Of a DNA stretch of 64,000 nucleotides, positions 29,241-39,360 are shown one piece after another. A program made the position numbers and the translations under genes. A model generated the notes under the pieces. It did no database searches, was not told the origin of the DNA, and saw only the letters and a list, made by a program, of their open reading frames with translations. Location of the stretch: assembly GCF_014653195.1 (NCBI RefSeq), contig NZ_BNAH01000009.1:1-64000 (forward strand), in the 5' to 3' direction. Each line of letters opens with the position of its first letter. The first letter of the stretch is position 1. The stretch is from Thalassotalea profundi (lineage in GTDB: Bacteria > Pseudomonadota > Gammaproteobacteria > Enterobacterales > Alteromonadaceae).

Positions 29241-30017
29241 TTATTTTGTAAACATTAATGCTGTTAATACAAAATCTAATGCTAAAACTAATAACGATGA
29301 CTGTACTACCGTTGCGGTCGTCGCCCTGCTAATACCTTCTGAAGTTGGCTCACAATTATAACCCTTATATACAGCGATCCAAGTCACCACAAAAGCAAAA
29401 ACAACACTCTTAATTACGCCATTTAAAATGTCTTTTTCTAATGAAACTTGTGATTGCATAACCGACCAAAAAGTTCCACTATCAACACCAAGCCATTCAA
29501 CGCCAACGATGTGTGCTCCTAAGATACCTACGGCTGAAAATATAGCAGCAAGTAAAGGTAAGCTAATAAATCCAGCCCAAAACCTGGGAGCAATAACTCG
29601 GCGCAGGGGATCTATCGCCATCATTTCTAAACTTGAAAGTTGCTCGGTTGCTTTCATTAGCCCGATTTCAGCTGTTAATGCTGAGCCTGCGCGACCTGCA
29701 AAGAGTAAAGCCGCCACTACAGGTCCTAATTCTCTTAATAGTGATAAGGCTACCATAGGACCTAAACTTGCTTCAGCACCATACCCTACTAGTATAGTAT
29801 AGCCTTGTAAGGCAAGCACCATTCCAATAAATACCCCGGAAACAACGATGATAACAAGTGATAACACTCCCACAGCATAAAGTTGTTTAACGAGTAATGG
29901 ATATCCTTTTCTAAAATTAGGTACATGTAATAATGAGGAAAGTAACATCAAAATAGCACGACCTAAACCAGAAAAAACAGCAATAACCTTTTGGCCTAAT
30001 AGTTGGATCAGATTCAT
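29241..30017 (-). CDS. mlaE: ABC transporter permease MlaE
   Basis: The 258-residue MlaE/Ttg2B permease has five to six membrane helices. Family motifs are [48 protein letters not shown] and [14 protein letters not shown]. It forms the membrane core of MlaFEDB, which moves mislocalised phospholipid between the membranes. Its start overlaps the mlaF stop by one base. Confidence 0.97.
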   Translation of the reverse strand: MNLIQLLGQKVIAVFSGLGRAILMLLSSLLHVPNFRKGYPLLVKQLYAVGVLSLVIIVVSGVFIGMVLALQGYTILVGYGAEASLGPMVALSLLRELGPVVAALLFAGRAGSALTAEIGLMKATEQLSSLEMMAIDPLRRVIAPRFWAGFISLPLLAAIFSAVGILGAHIVGVEWLGVDSGTFWSVMQSQVSLEKDILNGVIKSVVFAFVVTWIAVYKGYNCEPTSEGISRATTATVVQSSLLVLALDFVLTALMFTK

Positions 30018-30841
30018 TATTTTACTCCCTTACCAATAAGTTCTTCTTGATAAGGTGCCGCCTTATAATGAAACGGGACGGGCCCATCTGCCTCACCTTT
30101 AACAAATTGCTGCACTAATGGTGATGTTTGCTGTGCAATTTCTTCCGGCGTGCCATGCCCTATGATTTTTTGCTCCGCAATAATATAAATATAATCAGCA
30201 ATACTCATTACTTCAGGTACATCATGCGAAACAACCACAGAAGTTAGACCTAATGCTTCGTTTAATGAGCGAATTAATCGTACAATCACTCCCATTGATA
30301 TAGGATCTTGTCCCGCAAAAGGCTCATCATATAAAATTAATTCCGGATCTAATGCTATAGCCCTTGCCAAGGCTGCCCGCCTAGCCATACCACCAGATAA
30401 TTCACTCGGTTTTAAATTGCGTGCACCACGTAAGCCTACCGCTTCAAGCTTCATCAATACCATTTTTTCAATGATATTTTCAGATAATTGGGTATGTTCT
30501 CTTATGGGAAAAGCAATATTTTCATAAACACTCATATCACTGAATAAGGCACCACTTTGAAATAACATACTCATACGCTTACGTACTTGATATAACTCAG
30601 ATCGAGACAGTGCAGGAATATTATGTCCATCAAAGAGAATTTGTCCTGATTGAGGACGAATTTGACCACCAATCAAACGTAATAAGGTTGTTTTTCCTAT
30701 ACCACTAGGCCCCATGATAGCGGTGACTTTACCTTTAGGAATCGACAAACTAATATCATTATAAATGACTCGCTCTTCCCGCTTAAAAGTAATATTTTTA
30801 ATTTCAACTAATGGCTGTGGCATATTATTGGGCAACATCAC
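30017..30841 (-). CDS. mlaF: ABC transporter ATP-binding protein MlaF
   Basis: The 274-residue ATPase of the Mla system has Walker [10 protein letters not shown], signature [14 protein letters not shown] and Walker [14 protein letters not shown], followed by the H-loop VVSHDVPE. The C-terminal extension ([15 protein letters not shown]) is typical of MlaF and contacts the neighbouring subunit. It is the first gene of mlaFEDCB-ibaG-murA. The farthest start is GTG 30841; an ATG follows at once at 30838. Confidence 0.97.
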   Translation of the reverse strand: MMLPNNMPQPLVEIKNITFKREERVIYNDISLSIPKGKVTAIMGPSGIGKTTLLRLIGGQIRPQSGQILFDGHNIPALSRSELYQVRKRMSMLFQSGALFSDMSVYENIAFPIREHTQLSENIIEKMVLMKLEAVGLRGARNLKPSELSGGMARRAALARAIALDPELILYDEPFAGQDPISMGVIVRLIRSLNEALGLTSVVVSHDVPEVMSIADYIYIIAEQKIIGHGTPEEIAQQTSPLVQQFVKGEADGPVPFHYKAAPYQEELIGKGVK

Positions 30842-31194
30842 TGTTTATCTCTTAAATTCTACGTGCATTTTACCTTAGGGAATAACTAACTGCATTAGAA
30901 AATTAAGGGTTTTACCTATTCAAAGGGGGAAATCGATAAAGAAAAACGTAAGGTAATGTAAATAAGTGAGCAAATTTACAATCTTCTACACACTTCTCGA
31001 GGGATAAAATACAATTCTCCGTCTTATATCAAAATGATTTAGTAAACGCATATTATTTTACTTTATTTTCCTCAATATTGTTAATATTGACATATAATGA
31101 CGTTTTTTTTGCTCTATATCGTGATTTAGTTACGATTTCCCTTTTTTTTTGACTAACAACCAGCGACAATTTAGCTGTAATTTAGGAGTTGTTA
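30842..31194. other. Divergent regulatory region between mlaF and yrbG
   Basis: About 350 non-coding bases separate the two operons. I see AT-rich tracts (two long T-runs near 31104 and 31141) but no convincing promoter with correct spacing, no operator palindrome and no small ORF. Confidence 0.4.
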
Positions 31195-32175
31195 ATGTTT
31201 GTACAAATTTTAATCTTATTATTATCCCTCATTGTATTAGTTTGGAGTGCTGACAAATTTGTTTTTGGTGCTTCTGCGCTGGCTAGAAACTTTGGTATAT
31301 CGCCAATGATAATTGGTTTAACCATTGTTGCCATGGGCTCCTCAGCACCTGAAATGATGATTTCTACCACGGCGTCTTTACAAGGCAATGTAAATACAGC
31401 GATTGGAAATGCCATTGGCTCAAATATCACCAATATAGCACTTGTTCTAGGCATAACAGCATTACTTCACCCCTTAACTGTATCTTCTACTACGGTAAAG
31501 CGAGAAATACCACTCATATTAGCAATCACCGCAATAGCATACTTTATGCTTTATGATCATGAGTTTAGCTATATTGAAGGGTTGATTTTAATGCTTGGTT
31601 TTGTTGTTTATATTGTTGCCTTATTAATGATCACACTACGTAACTCAAAACAAAAGAAAACAGATGATGCGTTAATTATTGGTGCCGAACATGATGTACC
31701 AAAAACAACAACCCCTAATGCAATATTTTGGTTAATTATTGGTATGGTTTTATTGCCACTTAGTGCTAAATATTTAGTTAATTCATCAGTATTTATTGCT
31801 ACCGCGTTTGGAGTAAGTGATTTAGTTATTGGCTTAACCGTTATTGCTATTGGTACAAGTCTACCCGAATTAGCGGCAAGTATTATGAGTATCATTAAAA
31901 AAGAAGATGATTTAGCTATTGGGAATATAATAGGTTCCAATATTTTCAATATCCTAGCTGTGCTTTCCTTAGCAGGATTAATTGCACCAGGTAATATTGA
32001 TCAAGATGTAGCATTAAGAGACGCACCTTATATGCTTGCGGTAACTTTATTTTTATTCTTCTTGTGCTTTAGTCGTCGATTGGGCAATTTTAGGATCACG
32101 CGTTTAAAAGGTTTTGCATTAATACTAACTTTTATTTCTTATCAAATACTTTTGTTTAGCCAGTTAAAAGCTTAA
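31195..32175 (+). CDS. yrbG: Calcium/sodium antiporter (YrbG, CaCA family)
   Basis: The inner-membrane cation antiporter of about 326 residues has ten hydrophobic helices and the two inverted alpha-repeats of the CaCA family: VAMGSSAPEM with GNAIGSNITN, and AIGTSLPELAAS with GNIIGSNIFN. It exchanges Ca2+ (or another cation) for Na+ or H+; the exact role of YrbG in E. coli is not settled. The ATG at 31195 with AGGAG upstream is preferred over the TTG at 31189. It heads the yrbG-kds-lpt-rpoN cluster. Confidence 0.93.
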   Translation: MFVQILILLLSLIVLVWSADKFVFGASALARNFGISPMIIGLTIVAMGSSAPEMMISTTASLQGNVNTAIGNAIGSNITNIALVLGITALLHPLTVSSTTVKREIPLILAITAIAYFMLYDHEFSYIEGLILMLGFVVYIVALLMITLRNSKQKKTDDALIIGAEHDVPKTTTPNAIFWLIIGMVLLPLSAKYLVNSSVFIATAFGVSDLVIGLTVIAIGTSLPELAASIMSIIKKEDDLAIGNIIGSNIFNILAVLSLAGLIAPGNIDQDVALRDAPYMLAVTLFLFFLCFSRRLGNFRITRLKGFALILTFISYQILLFSQLKA

Positions 32176-32221
32176 ATAATGAAAAAGTCAATTAAAGACA
32201 AGAGTTAAGGTATGGCGATTT

Positions 32222-33187
32222 ATGAAAAATTTTAAACAACAAGCACTTAATGTTATACAAATAGAACAACAAGCAATCAATGAAATTAGCCAGTTTATTG
32301 ATGAATGTTTCGAAGATGCATGTCAACTCATGTTCGATTGTAAAGGTCGAGTTATTGTTATCGGCATGGGGAAATCAGGCCATGTCGGTGGAAAAATAGC
32401 GGCCACTTTGGCAAGTACAGGCACTCCTGCATTTTTTGTTCATCCTGGTGAAGCAAGTCATGGCGATTTGGGGATGGTCACTAAAGATGATGTTGTACTT
32501 ACTATTTCTAACTCAGGCGAAACTGGTGAGGTGCTAGCTATCATTCCAGTAATAAAGCGTATTGGTGCAAAACTTATTGCCATGACAGGAAATAACAACT
32601 CTACCTTATCAAAGTTATCAGATACTCATATTTGTATAAAAGTATCACGTGAAGCATGTCCTTTAGGCTTAGCACCAACATCAAGCACCACAGCAACTTT
32701 AGTCATGGGCGATGCAATTGCCGTAAGCTTATTGCATGCACGCGGGTTCACTGCCGACGATTTTGCTTTATCACACCCTGGTGGCAGTTTAGGTAAACGG
32801 CTTTTATTACGCTTATCCGATATTATGCATACAGGCGAACGTTTGCCTGTAGTTCATCAGGAAGCTAAGATCACCGACGCCCTAATGGAAATGTCATTAA
32901 AAGGCTTGGGAATGACTGCAGTTGTAGATGACAACAACCAATTAATGGGTTTATTTACAGATGGTGATTTGCGACGCATACTAGATGCAAAAGTAGATAT
33001 TCATCACGATAAGATTCAAACAGTAATGACTATCGAACCTAAAATAGCTGATGAAGACATGCTCGCCGCACAGGCCTTGAAAATAATGGAAGACAAAAAG
33101 ATTAATGGCCTGATTATTGTGAATAGTCAAAATCAACCGATAGGCGCAATGAATATGCATGATTTACTCAGATCAGGAGTGCTATAA
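32222..33187 (+). CDS. kdsD: D-arabinose 5-phosphate isomerase KdsD
   Basis: The 321-residue protein has an SIS domain (about 35-170: GMGKSGHVGGKIAATLASTG, ISNSGETGEVL) and a CBS pair (about 205-320). It converts ribulose 5-phosphate to arabinose 5-phosphate, the first step of Kdo synthesis for LPS. The catalytic His lies in HPGEASHGDLGM. The next gene, kdsC, starts immediately after the stop codon. Confidence 0.96.
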   Translation: MKNFKQQALNVIQIEQQAINEISQFIDECFEDACQLMFDCKGRVIVIGMGKSGHVGGKIAATLASTGTPAFFVHPGEASHGDLGMVTKDDVVLTISNSGETGEVLAIIPVIKRIGAKLIAMTGNNNSTLSKLSDTHICIKVSREACPLGLAPTSSTTATLVMGDAIAVSLLHARGFTADDFALSHPGGSLGKRLLLRLSDIMHTGERLPVVHQEAKITDALMEMSLKGLGMTAVVDDNNQLMGLFTDGDLRRILDAKVDIHHDKIQTVMTIEPKIADEDMLAAQALKIMEDKKINGLIIVNSQNQPIGAMNMHDLLRSGVL

Positions 33188-33733
33188 ATGAAAACACTAT
33201 ATGGCGAAGTCAACGATCAGATAATTGAAAAAGCGAAAGCGATTAAATTATTTGTTTGTGATATCGACGGTGTATTTTCTGACGGGCGTATTTATTTGGG
33301 CAATGATGGTGAAGAGCTCAAAGCATTTCATACGAAAGACGGTTATGGCATAAAAGCACTAGGAGCTAACGGTGTAGATGTTGCGGTGATCACCGGCCGA
33401 CAATCAACTATTGTTCAAACACGGATGAGTGCCTTAAATGTAAAATATATCGTTCAAGGTGAAGAAAATAAGCTTCCTGCTCTTAAAAATATGATTAATG
33501 CCTTGTCACTTTCCCCTGATCAAGTGGCATATATTGGTGATGATATGCCTGACTATGAGTGCATGGCATACGTAGGCTTTAGTATTGCTGTAAGTGATGC
33601 TCACCCTTCAATTTTACAGCTTGCAGACTACACAACAACCATTAAAGGCGGCTTTGGTGCAGTCAGAGAATGTTGTGATTTAATCATGCTAAGTCAAAGT
33701 ACACTGCAATTTGCCACGGGCGCGAGTGTATGA
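33188..33733 (+). CDS. kdsC: Kdo-8-phosphate phosphatase KdsC
   Basis: The 181-residue HAD-family phosphatase (C0 type, no cap) removes phosphate from Kdo 8-phosphate. The nucleophile loop is VCDIDGVFSDG (D-x-D), with the second motif VITGRQS and the acidic pair YIGDDMPD. Its stop overlaps the lptC start by 4 bases (ATGA). Confidence 0.96.
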   Translation: MKTLYGEVNDQIIEKAKAIKLFVCDIDGVFSDGRIYLGNDGEELKAFHTKDGYGIKALGANGVDVAVITGRQSTIVQTRMSALNVKYIVQGEENKLPALKNMINALSLSPDQVAYIGDDMPDYECMAYVGFSIAVSDAHPSILQLADYTTTIKGGFGAVRECCDLIMLSQSTLQFATGASV

Positions 33734-34290
33734 CGCGGTTAACGGGATTTGCTGTCAGTTTTTTTATTATTGCCATAGCTTCATACGGAGTGGTCGAATG
33801 GCTTCAAGCTCAAACAAAAACCGAGCAAGTTATTACAGACGCCATGACCCCAGATTTTATTGCTGAATCGTTAAATAGTGATATTTATAATGCCAGTGGT
33901 GACTTAACCTACATTATTAATGCCCAACGGATGGAACATTATTCAGCCTTATCTGTCACTCATTTTGAGTTTCCTAAATACACACTATATACAAAAAATA
34001 GCGAGACGCCGTGGAAACTAAATGCGAATGAAGGCACTCTATACAGTAATAATCGCGTACGCCTTGAAAATCGAGTAACATTAACGGCAACAGATCAATC
34101 AAGCTTAATACAGAAAATTCATGGTCGGTATTTAGAGTTAGATCTTAATACTAATATTATTAGTACTGAACAAACTATAATGATTGAAGGCAAAGACTTC
34201 ACCATATATGGTTCGGGGTTAATAGTAGACTTAAATACAAAACAAATGACGTTGACTGAACATGTACAAACCATTTTTAAAAGCATTTAA
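33730..34290 (+). CDS. lptC: LPS export protein LptC
   Basis: The 186-residue bitopic protein has one N-terminal membrane helix (TGFAVSFFIIAIASYGVVEWL) and a periplasmic beta-jellyroll that receives LPS from LptB2FG. The family segment ITDAMTPDFIAESLNSDIYNASGDLTY is cited here only by its DFIAE core. It overlaps kdsC by 4 bases and lptA by 29 bases, a tightly coupled arrangement. Confidence 0.94.
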   Translation: MTRLTGFAVSFFIIAIASYGVVEWLQAQTKTEQVITDAMTPDFIAESLNSDIYNASGDLTYIINAQRMEHYSALSVTHFEFPKYTLYTKNSETPWKLNANEGTLYSNNRVRLENRVTLTATDQSSLIQKIHGRYLELDLNTNIISTEQTIMIEGKDFTIYGSGLIVDLNTKQMTLTEHVQTIFKSI

Positions 34291-34780
34291 AACTAGCCTT
34301 ATTGTTTTTGGCTTTAGTTCTGCACTCGTAACTTATAGTTACGCTGATAAACTAGATCTTAAAAAAGAAATTAATATTGATGCTTCTAGGCAAGCTGCCG
34401 ACTTAAAAAATAAAATATTTAGTTATATTGATAATGTTGTTATCACACAAGGTACATTAGTGATAAAAGCGGATTTAGTACAAGTATTAACTGATAATCA
34501 AACTGACGAAAAAACCTATCTTGCCAAAGGAGAACCCGCTACTTTTTCACAGAAACTCGACGATGGTACGCCTATTTATCTCCAAGCTAACGAAATTAAA
34601 TATCAGCCAGGTCAAAACATTGTCGTTATTTCTGGTAATGCAGAATTACGCCAAGAAGGCAGCAAAGTCAGTGGTTCAGTCATTACTTATAATTTTGTTA
34701 CGGAACAAGTTAGTGCTGATAGTGAAGACAATAATCGCGTAAAAACCGTTTTGCAACCCAAAGAGTTGGATAAAAAATAG
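34262..34780 (+). CDS. lptA: Periplasmic LPS-binding bridge protein LptA
   Basis: The 172-residue protein has a signal peptide cleaved near SYA-DKL and one LptA/OstA jellyroll (INIDASRQAADLKNKIFSYI start, VVISGNAELRQEGSKVSG later). LptA monomers stack to form the bridge carrying LPS across the periplasm to LptD/E. The ATG lies inside the 3' end of lptC (29-base overlap). lptB follows after 3 bases. Confidence 0.95.
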   Translation: MYKPFLKAFKTSLIVFGFSSALVTYSYADKLDLKKEINIDASRQAADLKNKIFSYIDNVVITQGTLVIKADLVQVLTDNQTDEKTYLAKGEPATFSQKLDDGTPIYLQANEIKYQPGQNIVVISGNAELRQEGSKVSGSVITYNFVTEQVSADSEDNNRVKTVLQPKELDKK

Positions 34781-34783
34781 CTT

Positions 34784-35515
34784 ATGGAAATTTCAACACT
34801 TTGTGCTTCAAATTTAGCCAAAGCATATAAAGGCCGTAAAGTTGTCAAAGATGTCAGCTTGGAAGTTCAAGAAGGTCAAATTGTCGGCTTGTTAGGACCA
34901 AATGGCGCAGGTAAAACTACTTCTTTTTATATGATTGTAGGCTTAGTCCCTAATGATAGCGGTAGTATTGTTCTTAATAGTGAAGATATTACCTTACTAC
35001 CTATGCATGAACGCGCAAGAAAAGGCATTGGCTATTTACCGCAAGAAGCTTCAATTTTTCGAAAACTGACCGTTCATGACAATATAATGGCTATTTTACA
35101 AACACGTAAAGAATTATCTGATGTTGATCGACAAGAAAAGCTTGAACATTTACTAGAAGAGTTCAATATTAGCCATATTAAAGATAATTTAGGTATGAGT
35201 CTTTCTGGTGGTGAACGTCGCCGTGTTGAAATAGCTCGTGCATTAGCTGCTGATCCTAAGTTTATTTTACTTGATGAACCTTTTGCTGGTGTTGACCCAA
35301 TTTCGGTAGGAGATATTAAAAAAATTATCCTACACTTAAAGCAAAGAGGCATCGGTATTTTAATTACCGATCATAATGTTCGTGAAACTTTAGATGTATG
35401 TGAACACGCTTATATTGTAAGTCATGGTGAATTAATTGCTCAAGGTAACTCAAACCAAATACTAGCGAATCAAACAGTAAGAGATGTATACCTTGGCGAG
35501 CAATTCACGCTATAG
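34784..35515 (+). CDS. lptB: LPS export ABC transporter ATPase LptB
   Basis: The 243-residue ATPase has Walker [10 protein letters not shown], signature [14 protein letters not shown], Walker [14 protein letters not shown] and switch His in ITDHNVRET. It powers LPS extraction with LptFG, which are encoded at 16.9-19.1 kb on the other strand. Sequence and position are fully typical. Confidence 0.97.
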   Translation: MEISTLCASNLAKAYKGRKVVKDVSLEVQEGQIVGLLGPNGAGKTTSFYMIVGLVPNDSGSIVLNSEDITLLPMHERARKGIGYLPQEASIFRKLTVHDNIMAILQTRKELSDVDRQEKLEHLLEEFNISHIKDNLGMSLSGGERRRVEIARALAADPKFILLDEPFAGVDPISVGDIKKIILHLKQRGIGILITDHNVRETLDVCEHAYIVSHGELIAQGNSNQILANQTVRDVYLGEQFTL

Positions 35516-35569
35516 TATTAACTAATGCAAATAAACGTTATTAATAATTAAAGGAACTTAAGTATTTCG

Positions 35570-37084
35570 ATGCGCCCTAGTCTGCAGCTCCGAATTGGAC
35601 AACAACTTACAATGACCCCGCAGTTGCAACAAGCAATTAGGCTTTTGCAATTGTCGACTTTGGATCTTCAACAAGAAATACAAGAAGCATTAGATAGCAA
35701 CCCATTATTAGAAGTTGAAGAATCTTCTAATTCGGATAGAGAAAGCAGCACTGATAATTTCGATGATGCATTTTCAGCTTCGGCTTCAGACAGTGATACC
35801 AAAAATTCGGCTAACAATGATGGTAGTGAAGATTCAACCCCAACCATTGACGAAATTTCAACAACCGAAGCAATGGATAAAAATGAAATCCCTGAAGAAT
35901 TAAATATCGATACGACTTGGGATGAAAGTTTTAGTGCTGGCGTTTCTAATACCGGTGTCGGTGTTGCTAGTGAAGATTACACCTATCAAGGTGAAACCAC
36001 AGACTCAATTCAAGATCACCTTCGTTGGCAAATGGATTTAACGCCTTTTTCTGATACAGATCGCGCAATAGCCACCGCTATCATTGATGCTATTGACGAC
36101 GCTGGCTATTTAACTGTGTCTGCTGAAGATATATTAGAAAGTGTCGGAGTTGATGATGTCGAGCTTGATGAAGTAGAAGCTGTAATCAAACGCATCAATA
36201 TGTTTGATCCCGTAGGTGTAGGCGCCCGCAGTATTGCCGAATGCTTACTTATTCAATTAAATCAATTTGATAAATCAACACCTTGGTTAGAAGAAAGTAA
36301 ATTAGTTATCCGTGACTATATTGATCTTTTAGGTAGTAGAGACTATCGTCAATTAATGCGTAAAGCACGTTTAAAAGAAGACGAATTGCGAGAAGTTATT
36401 CGGTTAATTCAAACCCTTGACCCTCGTCCAGGTGACAGTGTAATTAAAGGTGAAGATCAGTACGTTATTCCTGATGTGTCTGTTGAGAAAAAAAATGGTC
36501 GTTGGGTAGTTGAACTTAATCCAGATACTGCTCCTAAATTATCAGTAAATCAACAATATGCATCAATGGCACGTTCAATGAAGTCTTCTACTGATAGCCA
36601 ATTTATTCGTTCAAACCTACAAGAAGCAAAATGGTTTATCAAAAGTTTGGAAAGTAGGAACGATACCTTATTAAAAGTATCTAACTGCATTGTGCAACGC
36701 CAACAAGGCTTTTTTGAACATGGGCCTGAAGCTATGCGCCCAATGGTATTGAATGATATAGCCGAAGCCGTTGATATGCATGAATCAACTATCTCACGTG
36801 TTACCACGCAAAAGTATATGCATACACCACGCGGTATTTTTGAGCTTAAATTTTTCTTTTCCAGCCATGTAAGTACCGAGAATGGTGGCGAATGTTCTTC
36901 AACGGCTATTAGAGCATTGATTAAAAAACTGGTGGCTGCTGAAGTACCAGCTAAGCCTTTAAGTGATAGTAAAATGGCTGAACTACTTGCTGAACAAGGC
37001 ATAAATGTTGCCAGAAGAACAATTGCAAAATACCGAGAGTCGTTATCAATTCCCCCTTCTAATCAACGTAAAAGTTTACTTTAA
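35570..37084 (+). CDS. rpoN: RNA polymerase sigma-54 factor
   Basis: The 504-residue sigma-54 has the N-terminal Gln-rich region I ([20 protein letters not shown]), a highly acidic and Ser-rich region II (about 45-140), a core-binding domain, and the C-terminal RpoN box [10 protein letters not shown] that contacts the -24 element. It directs transcription with enhancer-binding activators in nitrogen, motility and other responses. It lies upstream of hpf-ptsN-rapZ-ptsO, the usual order. Confidence 0.98.
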   Translation: MRPSLQLRIGQQLTMTPQLQQAIRLLQLSTLDLQQEIQEALDSNPLLEVEESSNSDRESSTDNFDDAFSASASDSDTKNSANNDGSEDSTPTIDEISTTEAMDKNEIPEELNIDTTWDESFSAGVSNTGVGVASEDYTYQGETTDSIQDHLRWQMDLTPFSDTDRAIATAIIDAIDDAGYLTVSAEDILESVGVDDVELDEVEAVIKRINMFDPVGVGARSIAECLLIQLNQFDKSTPWLEESKLVIRDYIDLLGSRDYRQLMRKARLKEDELREVIRLIQTLDPRPGDSVIKGEDQYVIPDVSVEKKNGRWVVELNPDTAPKLSVNQQYASMARSMKSSTDSQFIRSNLQEAKWFIKSLESRNDTLLKVSNCIVQRQQGFFEHGPEAMRPMVLNDIAEAVDMHESTISRVTTQKYMHTPRGIFELKFFFSSHVSTENGGECSSTAIRALIKKLVAAEVPAKPLSDSKMAELLAEQGINVARRTIAKYRESLSIPPSNQRKSLL

Positions 37085-37114
37085 GTAAACTACAGCTAAT
37101 AAGGATTTAATATT

Positions 37115-37402
37115 ATGCAAATTAATCTTTCAGGTCACCATGTTGAAATTACTGAGGCGTTACGTGAAAATGTTAATACTAAGTTTGCCAAATTAGAGAG
37201 ACATTTTGATCATATCAATAATGTATATGTGGTTTTAACGATAGAAAAAATTAATCAAATAGCTGAAGCAACTGTTCACCTTAATGGCACAGAAGTTCAT
37301 GCTAAAGCTGAAAATGCAGATATGTATGCTTCGATTGACAGCTTAGTCGATAAATTAGACCGCCAAATATTAAAATATAAAGGCAAAATTACTCAACATT
37401 AA
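37115..37402 (+). CDS. hpf: Ribosome hibernation promoting factor (short HPF)
   Basis: The 95-residue protein starts MQINLSGHHVEITEALRENV and has the S30EA/HPF fold. Short HPF, with RMF, converts stationary-phase ribosomes to inactive 100S dimers. AAGGA precedes the ATG. It sits between rpoN and ptsN. Confidence 0.96.
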   Translation: MQINLSGHHVEITEALRENVNTKFAKLERHFDHINNVYVVLTIEKINQIAEATVHLNGTEVHAKAENADMYASIDSLVDKLDRQILKYKGKITQH

Positions 37403-37433
37403 TGCTATTAACCTAGCTAAGTAAATCGGTATT

Positions 37434-37889
37434 ATGAAGTTACTTGAACTACTTAACTTGAATTGCACCTTATGTGCAGTTCAAGCTACAAGTAAAAAAC
37501 GTATATTAGAAGTTATCTGTGATACCGCTTCTACTGAACTCCAAGATTTTTCAACATACGAGCTATTAACCAGTTTAATGGCCAGAGAGAAAATGGGTTC
37601 AACAGGAATCGGGAACGGTATTGCCATTCCGCACGGTCGTTTAGCTAACTCAAATAAAGCCGTAGCGATAGTTGCTACAACTGAAGAACCCATAGACTTT
37701 GATGCTATAGATAGCAGACCTGTAGATGTCTTTATTGCGCTATTCGTCCCTGAAGAACAGTGCCAAGAACATTTAGCCACTTTACAAAACATTGCTCAAC
37801 TATTTACTGATAAACAGCTATCTAAGCAAATAAGAAAAAGTACTACAGCACAAGAGTTATTTGAATTAATAAAACACGCTAGCCAATAA
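37434..37889 (+). CDS. ptsN: Nitrogen-PTS EIIA component PtsN
   Basis: The 151-residue EIIA-Ntr protein has active His67 in GIAIPHGRLAN. It accepts phosphate from NPr and regulates potassium transport and other targets rather than moving sugar. It belongs to the rpoN cluster; the phosphodonor ptsO is encoded 950 bases downstream, and ptsP is not in the window. Confidence 0.96.
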   Translation: MKLLELLNLNCTLCAVQATSKKRILEVICDTASTELQDFSTYELLTSLMAREKMGSTGIGNGIAIPHGRLANSNKAVAIVATTEEPIDFDAIDSRPVDVFIALFVPEEQCQEHLATLQNIAQLFTDKQLSKQIRKSTTAQELFELIKHASQ

Positions 37890-37970
37890 TAATAAAAATT
37901 TATTTATTATTTCTCTAGTAACTATTCCCTAGTGATTAATATTTAATAACTAGGACAACAAGGCTGATAA

Positions 37971-38825
37971 ATGAAATTAACTATCGTTAGTGGTCGCTCA
38001 GGGTCGGGAAAAAGTGTTGCATTACGAATACTTGAAGATTTAGGCTACTATTGCGTTGACAACATTCCGGTAAATTTATTACCCGCATTAACACACACAG
38101 TAATTAATGACTATGAGACTGTAGCTGTTAGCTTGGATGTACGTAACTTACCAAATGATCCTAAAGACGTTTCAGAAATTCTTGATTATTTACCTAAAAC
38201 TGTAGAGCTAAATATTCTTTACCTCGATGCAGATGATTCTGATTTAATTAAACGCTTTAGCGAAACTCGCCGCTTGCACCCGCTAATTCGACAAAATATT
38301 GCCCTTGATCAAGCATTAAGTTTAGAAAAGAAACTACTTGAACCCATATCGAGTCGTGCTCATTTATATATCAATACAAGTCAATTAACCCCGCACCAAC
38401 TTGCAGATTTAGTTAGGGAACGCATTTTAGGTAAGAAAACCGGAACTATGGTCGTGGTTTTTGAGTCTTTCGGCTTTAAACATGGTGTACCACAAGATGC
38501 TGATTATGTATTTGATGCGCGATTTTTACCCAATCCTTTTTGGGAAAAAGAGTTGAAAACAAGTACAGGCCTTGATCAACCAGTAAAAGATTTCCTTGGA
38601 TCTCAACCCATTGTTACAAAGTTTATTTGGCAAATTAATAGCTTTATGATGACATGGTTACCTCATTTAGAACGTAATAACCGCAGCTATGTCACTATAG
38701 CGATAGGTTGTACGGGCGGGAAACATCGTTCTGTATACATAGCGGAGTTACTGGCAAATAATTTACGTAAAGAGCGCGCCGATGTGCAATCACGCCATCG
38801 TGATATCGATAAAACCTCAACATAA
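37971..38825 (+). CDS. rapZ: RNase adapter protein RapZ
   Basis: The 284-residue P-loop protein has Walker A GRSGSGKS (residues 8-15). Its C-terminal domain (about 155-284: VVVFESFGFKHGVP, GCTGGKHRSVYIAE) binds the GlmY/GlmZ small RNAs and targets GlmZ to RNase E, controlling glucosamine-6-phosphate synthase. The position between ptsN and ptsO is standard. Confidence 0.96.
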   Translation: MKLTIVSGRSGSGKSVALRILEDLGYYCVDNIPVNLLPALTHTVINDYETVAVSLDVRNLPNDPKDVSEILDYLPKTVELNILYLDADDSDLIKRFSETRRLHPLIRQNIALDQALSLEKKLLEPISSRAHLYINTSQLTPHQLADLVRERILGKKTGTMVVVFESFGFKHGVPQDADYVFDARFLPNPFWEKELKTSTGLDQPVKDFLGSQPIVTKFIWQINSFMMTWLPHLERNNRSYVTIAIGCTGGKHRSVYIAELLANNLRKERADVQSRHRDIDKTST

Positions 38826-38837
38826 AGCCAAGTAAAT

Positions 38838-39113
38838 ATGCCGAAATTCGATAAAACCATCGTTATCACTAATAAACTAGGCTTACACGCAAGAGCCGCA
38901 ACAAAGTTAGCCCAACTGAGCCAAAAATTTGATGCCAACGTAACCATTACTTTAGCTGACAAAGAAGCCGATGCTAGCAGTATCATGGGGTTAATGTTAT
39001 TAGCAGGCGCTCAAGGTAAAGAGGTAACAATCACGACTAAAGGTCAAGATGCTGAAAAAGCATTAAATGATGTTTGCCAGTTATTCGATGATAAATTCGA
39101 TGAAGATGAATAG
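38838..39113 (+). CDS. ptsO: Phosphocarrier protein NPr
   Basis: The 91-residue HPr-like protein has phosphorylated His17 in NKLGLHARAATKL and a second conserved segment ASSIMGLMLLAGAQG. It passes phosphate from EI-Ntr to PtsN. It starts 12 bases after rapZ and is the last gene of the rpoN cluster. Confidence 0.96.
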   Translation: MPKFDKTIVITNKLGLHARAATKLAQLSQKFDANVTITLADKEADASSIMGLMLLAGAQGKEVTITTKGQDAEKALNDVCQLFDDKFDEDE

Positions 39114-39360
39114 TCAGTCAGCTTCTCTAAACTCATGTATCTATGGTGAACGATTATTTTAATTGACTAATTTATGCTGTAAAAACAATTAGAAATATTC
39201 AAACAGCTTGAATAAAAAGCTGTAAAAAAATTTGATCTACGATAAACTTAACCTAAATAAGCTATTGTCTTCTATTAATAAATAATAAAGTCAAACAGCC
39301 AGTCTTTTTCATTTAAATCAAAATCTAATTTCGTTTTTTAACGGCAAAAGGTAACGAATT

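Noticed and set aside
31087..31098. TTGACA followed directly by TATAAT upstream of yrbG
   Set aside because: The two boxes are adjacent with no spacer, so they cannot work together as a sigma-70 promoter.
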